The notes beneath the pieces were generated by a model. That model saw nothing but the letters and a program-made list of their open reading frames with translations. It had not been told where the DNA came from and searched no databases. 64,000 bases of DNA from Brachyspira pilosicoli. Its GTDB lineage: Bacteria; Spirochaetota; Brachyspiria; Brachyspirales; Brachyspiraceae. Within the stretch, counting starts at the first letter, position 1. Every line of letters starts with the position of its first letter. Position numbers and translations under genes: made by a program. The stretch lies in assembly GCF_036997485.1 (NCBI RefSeq), contig NZ_JAWLPU010000003.1, positions 248,001 through 312,000 of the forward strand, read 5' to 3'. This document shows positions 39,501-46,815 of this stretch, in pieces.

Positions 39501-40518
39501 TAAAACTACAAATGAGGCTAATATATTCTTAACTATGGATTATATTTACGGCAATCAGTATATATTTGAAGCTAATACTATTTCATCATTTGCTAATTTA
39601 TTTTATTCGCTTTATAAAGATAAGCCAAGTTATATATACGGACTTCTAAATAAAATAAGAGTGCCTGAGAGCGATTTTAGAAAGAATATTTATAATGCAT
39701 ACAACATATTTAGTAATGAAAACACCAATACTATGTTTATATTCTATTCTTATGAAGATGATAAATATACTTCTTACAGTTATGTTGTTGGTGATAATGA
39801 AGTAAAAAAATCTTCTCTTGTATCTATTGATAAATTGAGAGATAGTTTAACTGCATTTACAAATGCTCCTAATGCTAATGAAAGAATGAAAGCATTAAAA
39901 ACTATAGAGTCTCAAATGCTTCCTTCAGATGTATCTAAAAATGCATCAAGGGTGAACACTGTTTATATTACAGGCTCTTATCCTAATTTGTTTACTATAC
40001 CTTTTGCTTATTTTAATGATTTTAAGAATGCTGATGTTATAAAGATAAGAGAGTTAAAGTACGTGCCTATGGACGTTATTAATATAGGCAAGGCTAATAT
40101 TAAATTAAATACTCAAACTAATTTTTACACATCATTAGAGAGTTTAGCTGTTGGTTATGGTAAGGGAAATAGAAAAGTGCCTCTTACTCACTATATAGGA
40201 ATAGACACCAACTACAATAAGCCTTATAATAAAGAAGATATATTCCTCTCTCCTGCAAGAAATGCTGATATATTTAGGTATTTAAGCGACAGAAGCAATA
40301 ACAAATTAATGTTTACATACAGTACAGACTTATCAGGCGATTATTACACTGTTATGAAATATTTGTATATGAACTTTAATAATGGCGTCATAGATTCTTA
40401 CAGATATATTAAAAATAATGCTGTAAACCCTAATATTATCAATGCTTCAGATATAAATACATTATTTAAGGGAAGCTATACTTTATTTGACTACATACTT
40501 CCTGGCATACCAAAATAA
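33559..40518 (+). CDS. Giant lipoprotein with a TolB-like propeller and TPR repeats
   Basis: The protein has 2319 residues. The lipoprotein signal ends LLSCASS (Cys16). Residues about 45-260 form TolB/PD40-type propeller blades (WVYYSRENAGNTDIFAVDSYT, YLVFSSTRDDAFSDIYLYKL, MIAFVSDREDNIKKLF). From about 600 to 1350 the sequence is dominated by TPR-like helix pairs, for example AWYHFFYGYSLWMNNDINGAYREYNKA. A low-complexity Asn/Thr stretch near 1640-1655 precedes a C-terminal region. There, NTVYITGSYPNLFTIPFAYF resembles the core strand of CHAT domains, but no His-Cys pair is visible, so any such domain would be inactive. It is probably a periplasm-facing scaffold; partners are unknown. The size is exceptional for this window. 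Confidence 0.8.
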   Translation: MKLRLLLLPLFILLSCASSQKSADSIFNSRPFLREYKRYSLTSGEGNPVLDSVIDREGTWVYYSRENAGNTDIFAVDSYTLETFRLTRSPGIDSSVSVDSKSKYLVFSSTRDDAFSDIYLYKLVNLGIRASKNNLENLEQSIIRITDYKGYDTDPEISHNADMIAFVSDREDNIKKLFTVKPNGKEIIKRADIEASSPTFSFNDRHIAFITSKIGEPYSQLAVVDLQANSYITNDIQTNLMILTDTKTFKFNPSFYNNDTIIYFEIANDTDKDGNLTYNDKRRLMSYSLSTGQYYVLEENTSLSTFNVAYESALVGSYVLSTSGTSIVTMGSTKEYFIKDANANDMYNTFVALPYNRKVEVIEKFSEYFPSDEDRGNVSKAYFDVMYQAYTNNNRDIYNTSKNVLTTEYTNTFYGFLALKIDENFDTNDNWLNASYYTTNESIITSNENIVNALSWAGYISANEKYNKNNTNASTLEMLNSIIDYDSSKDLYVLISKLYSHSLEDNNYKYPADEDLYNKPYRRKDLIFADRLEIAKDFIKDSKIPYQTIIDNSHPYSPLSVASRLIYLDGLILAKNYDAATNLFQPYMESKNDIMLALGYYANAKILLDKKDDAAYQLLVNAVKSGGKNFEPTYEAKESKRILANYYRTLADNAYNEERYNIAYDNYQEVLVYNPNDANASSRIIESGLRAYSTIESLEKTIAERERTLLSTRYSEHAAHAELANAYYYLANRYYGIAMSKQYDSERYVLSEKKREDGFYLYLNKSFNTIVDKAVSYMDFAIFLYPDEENYYIKKAEMLTFAEALKMQVLQSDKTYKSIMELVPSYKDNNVNNDKYIGYNQLTLQTPNLESEIIDSLIMAKSKIKTKPNVVSIMLANSYLINGRYSDAANEYKEAEMLLNSVGSDKSKAWYHFFYGYSLWMNNDINGAYREYNKAREIFERLGDSEAVYKIVGYTSVAAIEQKDYTKAIESLLERNTIITNNVEQNELNELLIAACYLKLEDYNNALKYCDNVKAKIDSLDSSSYNPNYVSITLYGANINVVNLGLASFGGYIPGEPLNVDKQQMLYSIYQELYEKMGRYSEAREALSSYRNYIIKDKPKKSIQPLMLSTYYNNEGYLYYKQGSVSNSIMSFRKSIEEYRKTINSNALNNNPSLIYENAQNDAKNYLSLSSLYLRYLSQNDLTAMRRDFFMELFDTIKTLQVLSTNNSVSSKDRLLLYSHIAAFQYIMALKLTSEANDLMLNRKKNDGSLDMSMHDVNVQRLYMLKNAIDRYKYILSSNSNFPVDLKTEIIIRYNLAKAYELAGNIEEAAREYISAFSKAKVNAFAVEEIAILTTLIDFSEKYRDIYPDSLDEPVMYVFRILQRLRESVFMITFAEENNPILQEARYKVIEFLEGNYPDASINILAMFDAIDMRKDFLDKRLYTLGENNYYLRDYYKLYEKALYAYQKYLSAVTANYDKKLEASSLKEITEYEKEAIKTFENTPIKNIVICDVKATDIDKSMRSDETLIWDTYLGYRFVRENKKTYFYYQTNDLIKTKNYVTHIGESPIVMSSNNNAFVRELYDSTEYMLPPKVAYVDNRLISFYKVNRNDRKNIDMTASSASNTLLTNNVNYADNYRENEARVMQVNYVENDNNEIDNEISTNNIITNNITNTTTRSTNRVRKFRFIPFNDLLTNSYVPLVVDITDAKASDISNLMKKNFYILYADKKTFDENKEVLKEVNNIALVVGNSNTYSRIMFYTNYFQSLVSNSLEDSMKGYDNNLFTVYGKPDNSMTTLSNETYNFKSRLLASYKKTPSVSMISNIISYSQSPNEIMYNYAYFIEDRYNVKDTNTAYNLSEDGYKYFASSYSNISDSNAYYFMKAMLPVYRRLGDEGAVKGARRALHFMYLYTNENYHLIDEYFTPRTLSRFLKSGETVENNVRYVNYIAQRTTGTNKNKILEIAVLYDLIYAKTPLDKVTNLLTLMTNTNQILTVANTILDNKTTNEANIFLTMDYIYGNQYIFEANTISSFANLFYSLYKDKPSYIYGLLNKIRVPESDFRKNIYNAYNIFSNENTNTMFIFYSYEDDKYTSYSYVVGDNEVKKSSLVSIDKLRDSLTAFTNAPNANERMKALKTIESQMLPSDVSKNASRVNTVYITGSYPNLFTIPFAYFNDFKNADVIKIRELKYVPMDVINIGKANIKLNTQTNFYTSLESLAVGYGKGNRKVPLTHYIGIDTNYNKPYNKEDIFLSPARNADIFRYLSDRSNNKLMFTYSTDLSGDYYTVMKYLYMNFNNGVIDSYRYIKNNAVNPNIINASDINTLFKGSYTLFDYILPGIPK

Positions 40519-40552
40519 AAAGCATATTTTTAAGTTAAAAACATAATTACAC

Positions 40553-40580
40553 TTGCAAAAAATTATATTTGTTCTATACT
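40553..40580 (+). promoter_or_regulatory. Candidate promoter of the TrpR-like gene
   Basis: TTGCAA (40553-40558), a 16-base spacer and TATACT (40575-40580) lie about 60 bases before the start. Confidence 0.55.
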
Positions 40581-40639
40581 TAACTATATATAAATATCAT
40601 AAAAAGTAATATTATATTTAATAATATATAGGAGTATCA

Positions 40640-40936
40640 ATGGACTTATTAGCACATATTTTAGCAACAGAAAATGATGAGAAGTTTATTAAAAGCCTGC
40701 TTTCAGAGCTTTTTACAAAGGACGAACAAGATATGATTCAGCAAAGACTTAGGATAGTCACCTTGCTAAGGAGGAAAATGCCTCAATACGAAATAGCAAA
40801 AAGCTTAAATGCTAGTCTTTGTTCCATTACAAGAGGGGCAAAGGAATTAAAAAAACAAGATAGTGCTTTGGCGGTTATAGTTGATAAATACCTAATGAAC
40901 AATAAAGAGTTTCAAGAATCTCTAAACAAATCATAA
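40640..40936 (+). CDS. TrpR-like (Trp repressor superfamily) regulator
   Basis: The protein has 98 residues. The segment LFTKDEQDMIQQRLRIVTLLRRKMPQYEIAKSLNASLCSITRGAKELKKQ aligns in pattern with the TrpR core (two helices, then helix-turn-helix with ITRG). The family also includes YerC-type regulators of other pathways. No trp genes are near, so tryptophan as ligand is uncertain. Its last codons overlap the convergent hemW by 6 bases. Confidence 0.8.
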   Translation: MDLLAHILATENDEKFIKSLLSELFTKDEQDMIQQRLRIVTLLRRKMPQYEIAKSLNASLCSITRGAKELKKQDSALAVIVDKYLMNNKEFQESLNKS

Positions 40937-42058
40937 AAACAATAAACTAATCTCATCTGCATAATTAAAATAATTTTCTTTTATAGATAAATATTCATCT
41001 GTTATAAGGAAATAATTTTTGTTGTTTTTTATAATGGCTGAATATTTGTCTATAAAGTCTTCTTTAAATAGAGTATTATAATTATTTATATCTATGCCTT
41101 TTACAGTCCTTAAAGAAAGAAATATAAACTCTTTTTTTTGTGTTTCTTTGTCTATATATTCTATTTCTCTATTAGGCTTTTTATTTTGTTTAACATGTTC
41201 GATATAGTCTTTAATGTTTCTTATGTTTTCGTATCTTTCATTGTTGTAGTATCCTACAGCAGAAGCTCCCAAGCCTAAATAACTTTTTAGTTTCCAGTAA
41301 TTTGAATTATGTATTGACTCATAATTATTAATAGCATAGTTTGATATTTCGTATCTTATAAATCCCAAATCTTTTAATGTGTTTGAAGATATTTCATAAT
41401 ATTCCACACTTTCCTCTTCTTTTGGCAGATAATCTCTCCATTTCTCTTCGAGTGATTTTGTAAGTTCCAAATAGTAAAGCGATATATGTTTTGTTTTGGG
41501 GAGAATATCTAATGCTTTTAGAATGTCTTTTTTTGTTTGAAGCTTATCATTTAGGGGAAGTCCAGATATGAAGTCAAGAGAGATGTTTGCTATAGCGGAG
41601 TCATTTATTATTTTTAGCGCTTTTATTATCTCTTCTAATTCTGTATGCCTATTGATGAGAGACAAAGATTTTTCATTGAATGTTTGAAGCCCTAATGATA
41701 TTCTTATATTTTCTATACTTTCTAAAAAACTAATATATTCACTGTTTATATCATTAATATTTGATTCTATTGTTATTTCTTTTATTAGTTTTATGTTTTG
41801 ATGATTTTTAAGAATGGTTAATATATTGTCTAATAAATATTTAAGTAAATTAGCATTTAATACTGAAGGAGTGCCTCCTCCGAAATATATTGTATTTATT
41901 TCTTCTTTATAATCATTTATTCTTAGTTTTAATTCTGATATAAGTGCTTCTGCATAGTTTTTATATGTTTCTTTTTCATTCATATTAACAACAGAAAAAA
42001 AATTACAGTAGCTGCATTTGTATGTGCAAAAGGGTATATGTATGTATAGACCAGACAT
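40931..42058 (-). CDS. hemW: HemW-like radical SAM protein
   Basis: The protein has 375 residues. The N-terminus GLYIHIPFCTYKCSYCNFFS holds the radical SAM CX3CX2C followed by F, typical of the HemN/HemW family. GGGTPS and the TIM-barrel strands follow (ISLGLQTFNEKSLSLINR, ISLDFISGLP). HemW proteins are haem chaperones rather than coproporphyrinogen oxidases, and the one-residue-shifted CX2CNF motif fits HemW. Its ATG overlaps the sigma factor stop (TAATG), so it is in the same operon. Confidence 0.88.
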   Translation of the reverse strand: MSGLYIHIPFCTYKCSYCNFFSVVNMNEKETYKNYAEALISELKLRINDYKEEINTIYFGGGTPSVLNANLLKYLLDNILTILKNHQNIKLIKEITIESNINDINSEYISFLESIENIRISLGLQTFNEKSLSLINRHTELEEIIKALKIINDSAIANISLDFISGLPLNDKLQTKKDILKALDILPKTKHISLYYLELTKSLEEKWRDYLPKEEESVEYYEISSNTLKDLGFIRYEISNYAINNYESIHNSNYWKLKSYLGLGASAVGYYNNERYENIRNIKDYIEHVKQNKKPNREIEYIDKETQKKEFIFLSLRTVKGIDINNYNTLFKEDFIDKYSAIIKNNKNYFLITDEYLSIKENYFNYADEISLLFL

Positions 42059-42912
42059 TAGTTTAAGAAATCTTTAAGAGAGCTGTATCTTTTATAATAC
42101 ATTTTTTTAAGGGCTTTTTTTTCTATTTGTCTTATACGTTCTTTTGTAAATGAATAGTTCTCTCCAATCTCTTTTAAAGTTTTTTTCTCTTGGTCAAGAC
42201 CATATCTTGCATTAACTATTTCTTTTTCTATATCGGAAAGCCCTTCCATAGCAATTTTCAATTCTTCAGTAAGCTCTTTATCAGATAGAATATCTTCAAC
42301 AGTTTTGCTGTTTTTATCTTCAACCACATCAACCAATCTGTCTTTAACCCCATCCATATTAAAGTCTTTTTCAAGCGACACATATTCATTATTCATAGCC
42401 ATAATATTTCTAATTTCTCTAGGCTCTTTTTTTAATATGGAAGCTAAATCCTCAACATCAGGCATGTGTCCAGTCTTGTAGTAGCATTGATGAACAGCCC
42501 TCTCTAAATCCACCAAATCCATAGCCTTATTCAAAGGAAGCCTTATGAGTCTTGATTTTTCATTGATGGCTCTTAATATGCTCTGTCTTATCCAATAAAC
42601 AGCATAAGAAATAAAATGATATCCCTTGTCAGGGTCAAATCTATCAGTTGCTATTATAAGCCCCAAATTGCCCTCACCTATTAAATCTTCCAAAAGCAAA
42701 CCGCTGTTTTTATACTGCTTGGCAATGCTTATTACAAATCTTAAATTGCTTCTTATAAGCTTAGCCCTCGCCTGAGAATCTCCCTTTTTTAGTCTTTGAG
42801 TTAATTCTATTTCCTCTTCTCTTGTAAGAAGTTTCTCTCTCTTGGCATCTGCAAAATATAAAGATATATTATTATTTTCTTCTAAATTACTCTTTGTTTT
42901 ACTGTTTGGCAT
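42058..42912 (-). CDS. Sigma-70 family RNA polymerase sigma factor (RpoD/RpoS group)
   Basis: The protein has 284 residues without a long region 1.1. Region 1.2 (ISLYFADAKREKLLTREEEIELTQRL), region 2 (RFVISIAKQYKNSGLLLEDLIGEGNLGLIIATDRFDPDKGYHFISYAVYWIRQSILRAI), region 3 and region 4 (KTLKEIGENYSFTKERIRQIEKKALKKM) are all present. The compact size and RLPLNKAM after region 2.4 recall the short sigma factors of Bacteroidetes-type bacteria. Whether it is the housekeeping or an alternative factor cannot be decided from this window. It lies 17 bases after lpxC and overlaps hemW. Confidence 0.93.
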   Translation of the reverse strand: MPNSKTKSNLEENNNISLYFADAKREKLLTREEEIELTQRLKKGDSQARAKLIRSNLRFVISIAKQYKNSGLLLEDLIGEGNLGLIIATDRFDPDKGYHFISYAVYWIRQSILRAINEKSRLIRLPLNKAMDLVDLERAVHQCYYKTGHMPDVEDLASILKKEPREIRNIMAMNNEYVSLEKDFNMDGVKDRLVDVVEDKNSKTVEDILSDKELTEELKIAMEGLSDIEKEIVNARYGLDQEKKTLKEIGENYSFTKERIRQIEKKALKKMYYKRYSSLKDFLN

Positions 42913-42929
42913 CTAATTTTAGCTGTCCT

Positions 42930-44210
42930 TTATAAATATCTATTAGCAAGATCATGTACAACAGAATGATTAAAGGAATGTGAAGATTTATTAGCTATCA
43001 CCCTTCCTATGATAGGTCTTCCTAATATATACAAGTCTCCTATTATATCTAAAATCTTATGTCTTACAAACTCATTATCGAAATGAAGTTTTGTATTAAT
43101 TACTTTACCGTCGCTAAGAAGTATATGGCTTCCTATCATGCCGCTTCCAGCCATACCCATCTTTTGAGCATAGTCAATATTATCTATAGTGTTAAAAGAC
43201 CTTGCCCTTCCTACTTCCTCAGTAAACTGCTCGAAATTATCAAACTTGTATGTATACTCCTGAACGCCGATTGTTCCTGCAAAATCTATACGCAAACTCA
43301 CCTCAAGACCATCATAAGGAGAAAGTATTATATAAGTTTCATTATCATTAACATTTCCATAGGTGAGAGTTTCATCTATCACTATAGGCTCTATATAATC
43401 ATCTTGCTCAACAAATCCAGCCTCTTTCAAAGCATTACAAAATACTAATGCAGAACCATCAACATTAGGTACTTCCCCGTCGCATTTTACTATTAAGTTT
43501 GTTATGCCCATCATGTGAAGTGCTGCCAAGAAATGCTCGGTTGTTTTTATATATCTGTTTCCTGCTACTAATGCTGTAGAGTTTACCGCTCCTGATTTAT
43601 CTTTTGAAAGTATGTTGGTGTGGTCTAATTTTATTTGAGTGTTGGTATTAATATCAATAAAAACGATGCCGGTATTAACTTCAGCAGGTACTAAAGTAAG
43701 GGCTGTTTTTCTTCCTTCCATTAGGGCAAAACCGCTTACAACTATACTTTTAGCTATTGTTCTTTGCTTCACTTTATATTTGTTGTTAGATTTATGATGA
43801 TGGATATTATTGTTATTTAAAGTATTATTTTCTATGCTTTTTTCATTTTTCTTAAAAACTTCATCGCATGAAGATAATAATTTGCTTATGCTGATAGGTT
43901 TTTCTAAAAAGTCATAAGCTCCCATTTTGGTAGCTCTTACAGCAGTTTCTACACCAGCATGTCCGCTCATCATTATAACAGCAGTATCAGGATATTTATT
44001 TTTTATTTTTGATAATATATCCAAACCATCTACATTAGGAAGCCATACATCTAAAAATACTAAATCTACCTTTTTGCTGTTAAATGTTTTTAAAGCTTCC
44101 TCATAACTGTTTGCAATATCAACATCATATCCTTCATCTTCTAATACATTTTTACAAGCATTCAAAATATCTTCTTCATCATCTATTATTAATACATTAT
44201 TTTTCATCAT
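42930..44210 (-). CDS. lpxC: Response-regulator receiver domain fused to LpxC deacetylase
   Basis: The protein has 426 residues in two parts. Residues 1-120 are a CheY/NtrC-type receiver: acidic pair Asp10-Asp11, phospho-acceptor Asp54 (VFLDVWLPNVDG), Ser82 and Lys104 (EKPIS). After an Asn/His-rich linker (about 121-148), residues 150-426 form LpxC, which deacetylates UDP-3-O-acyl-GlcNAc in the first committed step of lipid A synthesis. Catalytic residues are intact: Glu225-His226 (TTEHFLAAL), His384 and Asp388 (FVRHKILDIIGD), His411 (SSHSFNH). The usual GVGLHTG start is altered to GFALMEG (160-166). The fusion suggests lipid A synthesis is gated by a phosphorelay. It is first in the operon lpxC-sigma-hemW. 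Confidence 0.93.
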   Translation of the reverse strand: MMKNNVLIIDDEEDILNACKNVLEDEGYDVDIANSYEEALKTFNSKKVDLVFLDVWLPNVDGLDILSKIKNKYPDTAVIMMSGHAGVETAVRATKMGAYDFLEKPISISKLLSSCDEVFKKNEKSIENNTLNNNNIHHHKSNNKYKVKQRTIAKSIVVSGFALMEGRKTALTLVPAEVNTGIVFIDINTNTQIKLDHTNILSKDKSGAVNSTALVAGNRYIKTTEHFLAALHMMGITNLIVKCDGEVPNVDGSALVFCNALKEAGFVEQDDYIEPIVIDETLTYGNVNDNETYIILSPYDGLEVSLRIDFAGTIGVQEYTYKFDNFEQFTEEVGRARSFNTIDNIDYAQKMGMAGSGMIGSHILLSDGKVINTKLHFDNEFVRHKILDIIGDLYILGRPIIGRVIANKSSHSFNHSVVHDLANRYL

Positions 44211-44408
44211 AATTCAAATTTCCTACTTTAAATATAATATTATATTAATAATATAAAATCAATATATTATATATATAAATTATCGGAATTATGTTAATAT
44301 AATAGTATAATTATTCATTTTTTAATATAGTTTATATGTATATAAAAATGAAAAAAATATAAATTAATTAAATATATATATAAACTTTATAAGGATTAAT
44401 TTTTGTAT

Positions 44409-44615
44409 ATGAAAAAGATAATAATAATACCAGATTCATTTAAGGGAAGTGCGAGTAGTTTAGAGGTTTGCGAGTGTATAGAGAGAGGAGGTATTAAAGG
44501 CAGTTAAAGATGTTATTATAAAAAAGGTTCCTATAGAAGACGGGGCGAGGGTACAGTTGAAAGTGTGATTTATGCTGCTGGGGGAGAGTTTATAAGAGTT
44601 GATGTAAAAAAAACA
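44409..44615 (+). pseudogene. Decayed glycerate kinase (GlxK/GarK type), 5' fragment
   Basis: From ATG 44409 the sequence reads MKKIIIIPDSFKGSASSLEV and on to CIERG, the N-terminus of glycerate 2-kinases. Two frameshifts follow. The first comes after ERG (the frame resumes as VLKAVKDVIIKKVPIEDG). The second is a lost G within GACGGGGCGAGG, after which EGTVESVIYAAGGEFIRVDV continues. Only about 65 codons remain; the rest is replaced by repeat copy 8 starting a few bases later. The 200 bases before it are AT-rich with no other feature. Confidence 0.85.
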
Positions 44616-44621
44616 ATAGTA

Positions 44622-44856
44622 AAAATATTTGCACTTTTTGCTGCGGGAAAAAGTTAATAATTATAATTTATAAAAATATAATCACTTTAATACTTACTAA
44701 AGATTTTTATATTTTCTAAATTTATATTTTAAAATTAATATTTGTGGTGGCTTTTCCCCCTGCGAAGCTTGCCCTTAGGGTAGCACCCCAGTTCTTTTAC
44801 CGAGTAGGTACCTTTCGGTATTGGTATAAAAGAACCAAAAGAACTGCATTCAATAA
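44622..44856 (+). repeat. Modular hairpin repeat, copy 8 (tail, L2 linker, head)
   Basis: A tail fragment GCACTTTTTGCTGCGGGAAAAAGTT (44628-44652) is followed by an L2-type linker (ACTTACTAAAGATTTTTATA). Then comes a head with cassettes CCCTTAGGG and ACCGAGTAGGTACC and stem GTTCTTTT/AAAAGAAC. The head's L1 is cut short by the hsdS-derived tandem repeats. It directly abuts the broken glycerate kinase. Confidence 0.82.
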
Positions 44857-44889
44857 AGTATAACCTCTTATTAACATATATCTTTTATG

Positions 44890-45335
44890 CGTGCGGGTTG
44901 TTACTTTTTAGTACACAATAAATATATCCTATTAGTACACAATAAATATATCCTAAACTCTAACCTCGCCAGTTAATAACTTTTGCATAACTCCTTTTTT
45001 TTGAAGCTTTCGAAGGTGTAAGAGCTGTTTAAGAATTTCTATATCTTTATCAACTGCGAGCCGCAGCACCTTTCCGCACGATATAACCTCTTATTAACAC
45101 ATATCTTTTATGCGTGCGGGTTGTTACTTTTTAGTACACAATAAATATATCCTATTAGTACACAATAAATATATCCTAAACCCTAACCTCGCCAGTTAAT
45201 AACTTTTGCATAACTCCTTTTTTTTGAAGCTTTCGAAGGTGTAAGAGCCGTTTAAGAATTTCTATATCTTTATCAACTGCGAGCCGCAGCACCTTTCCGC
45301 ACGATATAATCTCTTATTAACACATATCTTTTATG
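44890..45335. repeat. Two tandem 223-base copies of the hsdS 3' end
   Basis: The units 44890-45112 and 45113-45335 are nearly identical and each begins CGTGCGGGTTGTTAC. On the minus strand each encodes the last HsdS residues (DKDIEILKQLL...QKLLTGEVRV-stop), the same as the end of the intact gene at 45375. Homology to the gene stops at about 45472. Each unit also holds a 46-base element with ends CCGCACG...CGTGCGG (45074-45119, 45297-45342). Confidence 0.9.
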
Positions 45336-45374
45336 CGTGCGGGTTGTTACTTTTTAGTACACAATAAATATATC

Positions 45375-46484
45375 CTAAACCCTAACCTCGCCAGTTAATA
45401 ACTTTTGCATAACTCCCTTTTTTTGAAGTTTTCGAAGGTGTAAGAGCTGTTTAAGAATTTCTATATCTTTATCAATGAGTGTAAGGAGTTCAGCAATTTT
45501 TTTTTGTTCTTCTATTGAAGGTGGTATATAAAAAGACATATCTAAAATAAATTTAAAATGTCTATTATACCCCGTGTTTGGTATATATTGATTGCTTAAG
45601 TGATAATACATAAATTTTGTATTAAATTTTTTGTTTGTTTTTAATAATTGTAGTCCGTCAGCACCTACTATAAAATTAAAATCTATATATTTAAAAATTC
45701 TTGTATGGTCTCCGAATGCAATTACATTATCGTTATTGAAAACTTTATCTATGTTATCACTATAAGCAGATATGTATTTTTTGCCTTGGTCAATTACAGG
45801 ATACTTGCCTATTTCTTTATATTCATTTTGATTAATTTGATATTTTTTAGCAGCTACTCTTATAAAGATATCTTCAAATTTATAGCTTTGCCATTTGTCT
45901 GTAAATCCATTGAAACGTACTTTCCCGCTTAAAATTTTTTGCATCACTCCTTTTTTGTAAAGCTCTTTTTTTTCTATTAGCTTTGTTAGATTTTCTATTA
46001 ACTTATCACATATAGAAAGTATGTCTGATATGCGTTTTTGTTCATCTATTGGTGGGAGAATTATATTGAAATTAATTATATCATCTTTTGTAATAGCGCC
46101 GAATGTTGTACCTTTTTGATTATTTAAAAGTTTATTTTTATAATATTTTAAAATATAAAATATATAATTGTTAATGCTTTTATTGTTAGAGTTTATTGCG
46201 CATAAACCTCTTCCTATACATATATTGGTATTAGCAATATTTACATCACCGACAGGAGCCCTAACGCTCATTAAAATAGATCCGCTTTTAGCTACTTTTT
46301 TTATATCAGAAGAATATATGTTGAATGTGGGGTATATATATCCAAAAGTTGAACTCCCTTGTAAAAAAGGCAAACCTTTATTATCTTTATTATAGAATTT
46401 AGATTTAGGTGATTGTCCCATTACTATATCTGCTATATCACCAAGTTTTACTTCTTCCCAACCGCTTGGCAAACTTCTATTCAT
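45375..46484 (-). CDS. hsdS: Type I restriction-modification specificity subunit HsdS (no hsdM/hsdR adjacent)
   Basis: HsdS gives type I systems their DNA target through two recognition domains. The protein has 369 residues: TRD1 begins LPSGWEEVKLGDIADIVMGQSP; central conserved region PPIDEQKRISDILSICDKLIENLTKLIEKKELYKKGVMQKILSG; TRD2 begins DKWQSYKFEDIF; distal repeat PPSIEEQKKIAELLTLIDKDIEILKQLLHLRKLQKKGVMQKLLTG. The two helical regions match each other, as usual. GGAGGAG precedes the ATG. No hsdM or hsdR lies on either side within the window. It may serve as a donor of TRDs for another locus or act with a distant methylase. Confidence 0.9.
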   Translation of the reverse strand: MNRSLPSGWEEVKLGDIADIVMGQSPKSKFYNKDNKGLPFLQGSSTFGYIYPTFNIYSSDIKKVAKSGSILMSVRAPVGDVNIANTNICIGRGLCAINSNNKSINNYIFYILKYYKNKLLNNQKGTTFGAITKDDIINFNIILPPIDEQKRISDILSICDKLIENLTKLIEKKELYKKGVMQKILSGKVRFNGFTDKWQSYKFEDIFIRVAAKKYQINQNEYKEIGKYPVIDQGKKYISAYSDNIDKVFNNDNVIAFGDHTRIFKYIDFNFIVGADGLQLLKTNKKFNTKFMYYHLSNQYIPNTGYNRHFKFILDMSFYIPPSIEEQKKIAELLTLIDKDIEILKQLLHLRKLQKKGVMQKLLTGEVRV

Positions 46485-46664
46485 TACTCCTCCTATTTAA
46501 AATATTCTATTATGAAATTTTTATTTTGGCAACTCTATTAATTAGTTAAATATGTAGTTTATATTATTGATTTTATATTTATTAGATTTATAATAGTAAA
46601 CATAATTTAATTAACATATTTATTTGAATAAGTATTTTATATGATAAATTATATATTTAATTAA

Positions 46665-46735
46665 AATAAATGCAGTCCTTTTGCTTCTTTGGGGCACCAA
46701 AAGAAGTGGGGGTACGGGGGCTAGCCCCCGCCATA
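46665..46735 (-). repeat. Modular hairpin repeat, copy 9 (head only)
   Basis: The head stem CTTCTTT pairs with AAAAGAAG around GGGGCACC. The outer hairpin is GGGGGCTAGCCCCC, a perfect palindrome. The rest of the 330-base gap is AT-rich without other features. Confidence 0.8.
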
Positions 46736-46815
46736 AATTTAAATAATAATTTTTATATAAACAAGCATTAAAAATAGTTTTAAAATAAGTATAATAAAAA
46801 ATAAGGAAAATCACT

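Noticed and set aside
39900-40518. Active CHAT peptidase domain at the end of the giant lipoprotein
   Set aside because: A CHAT-like strand is visible, but the His/Cys catalytic pair is missing; there is no Cys in the region.
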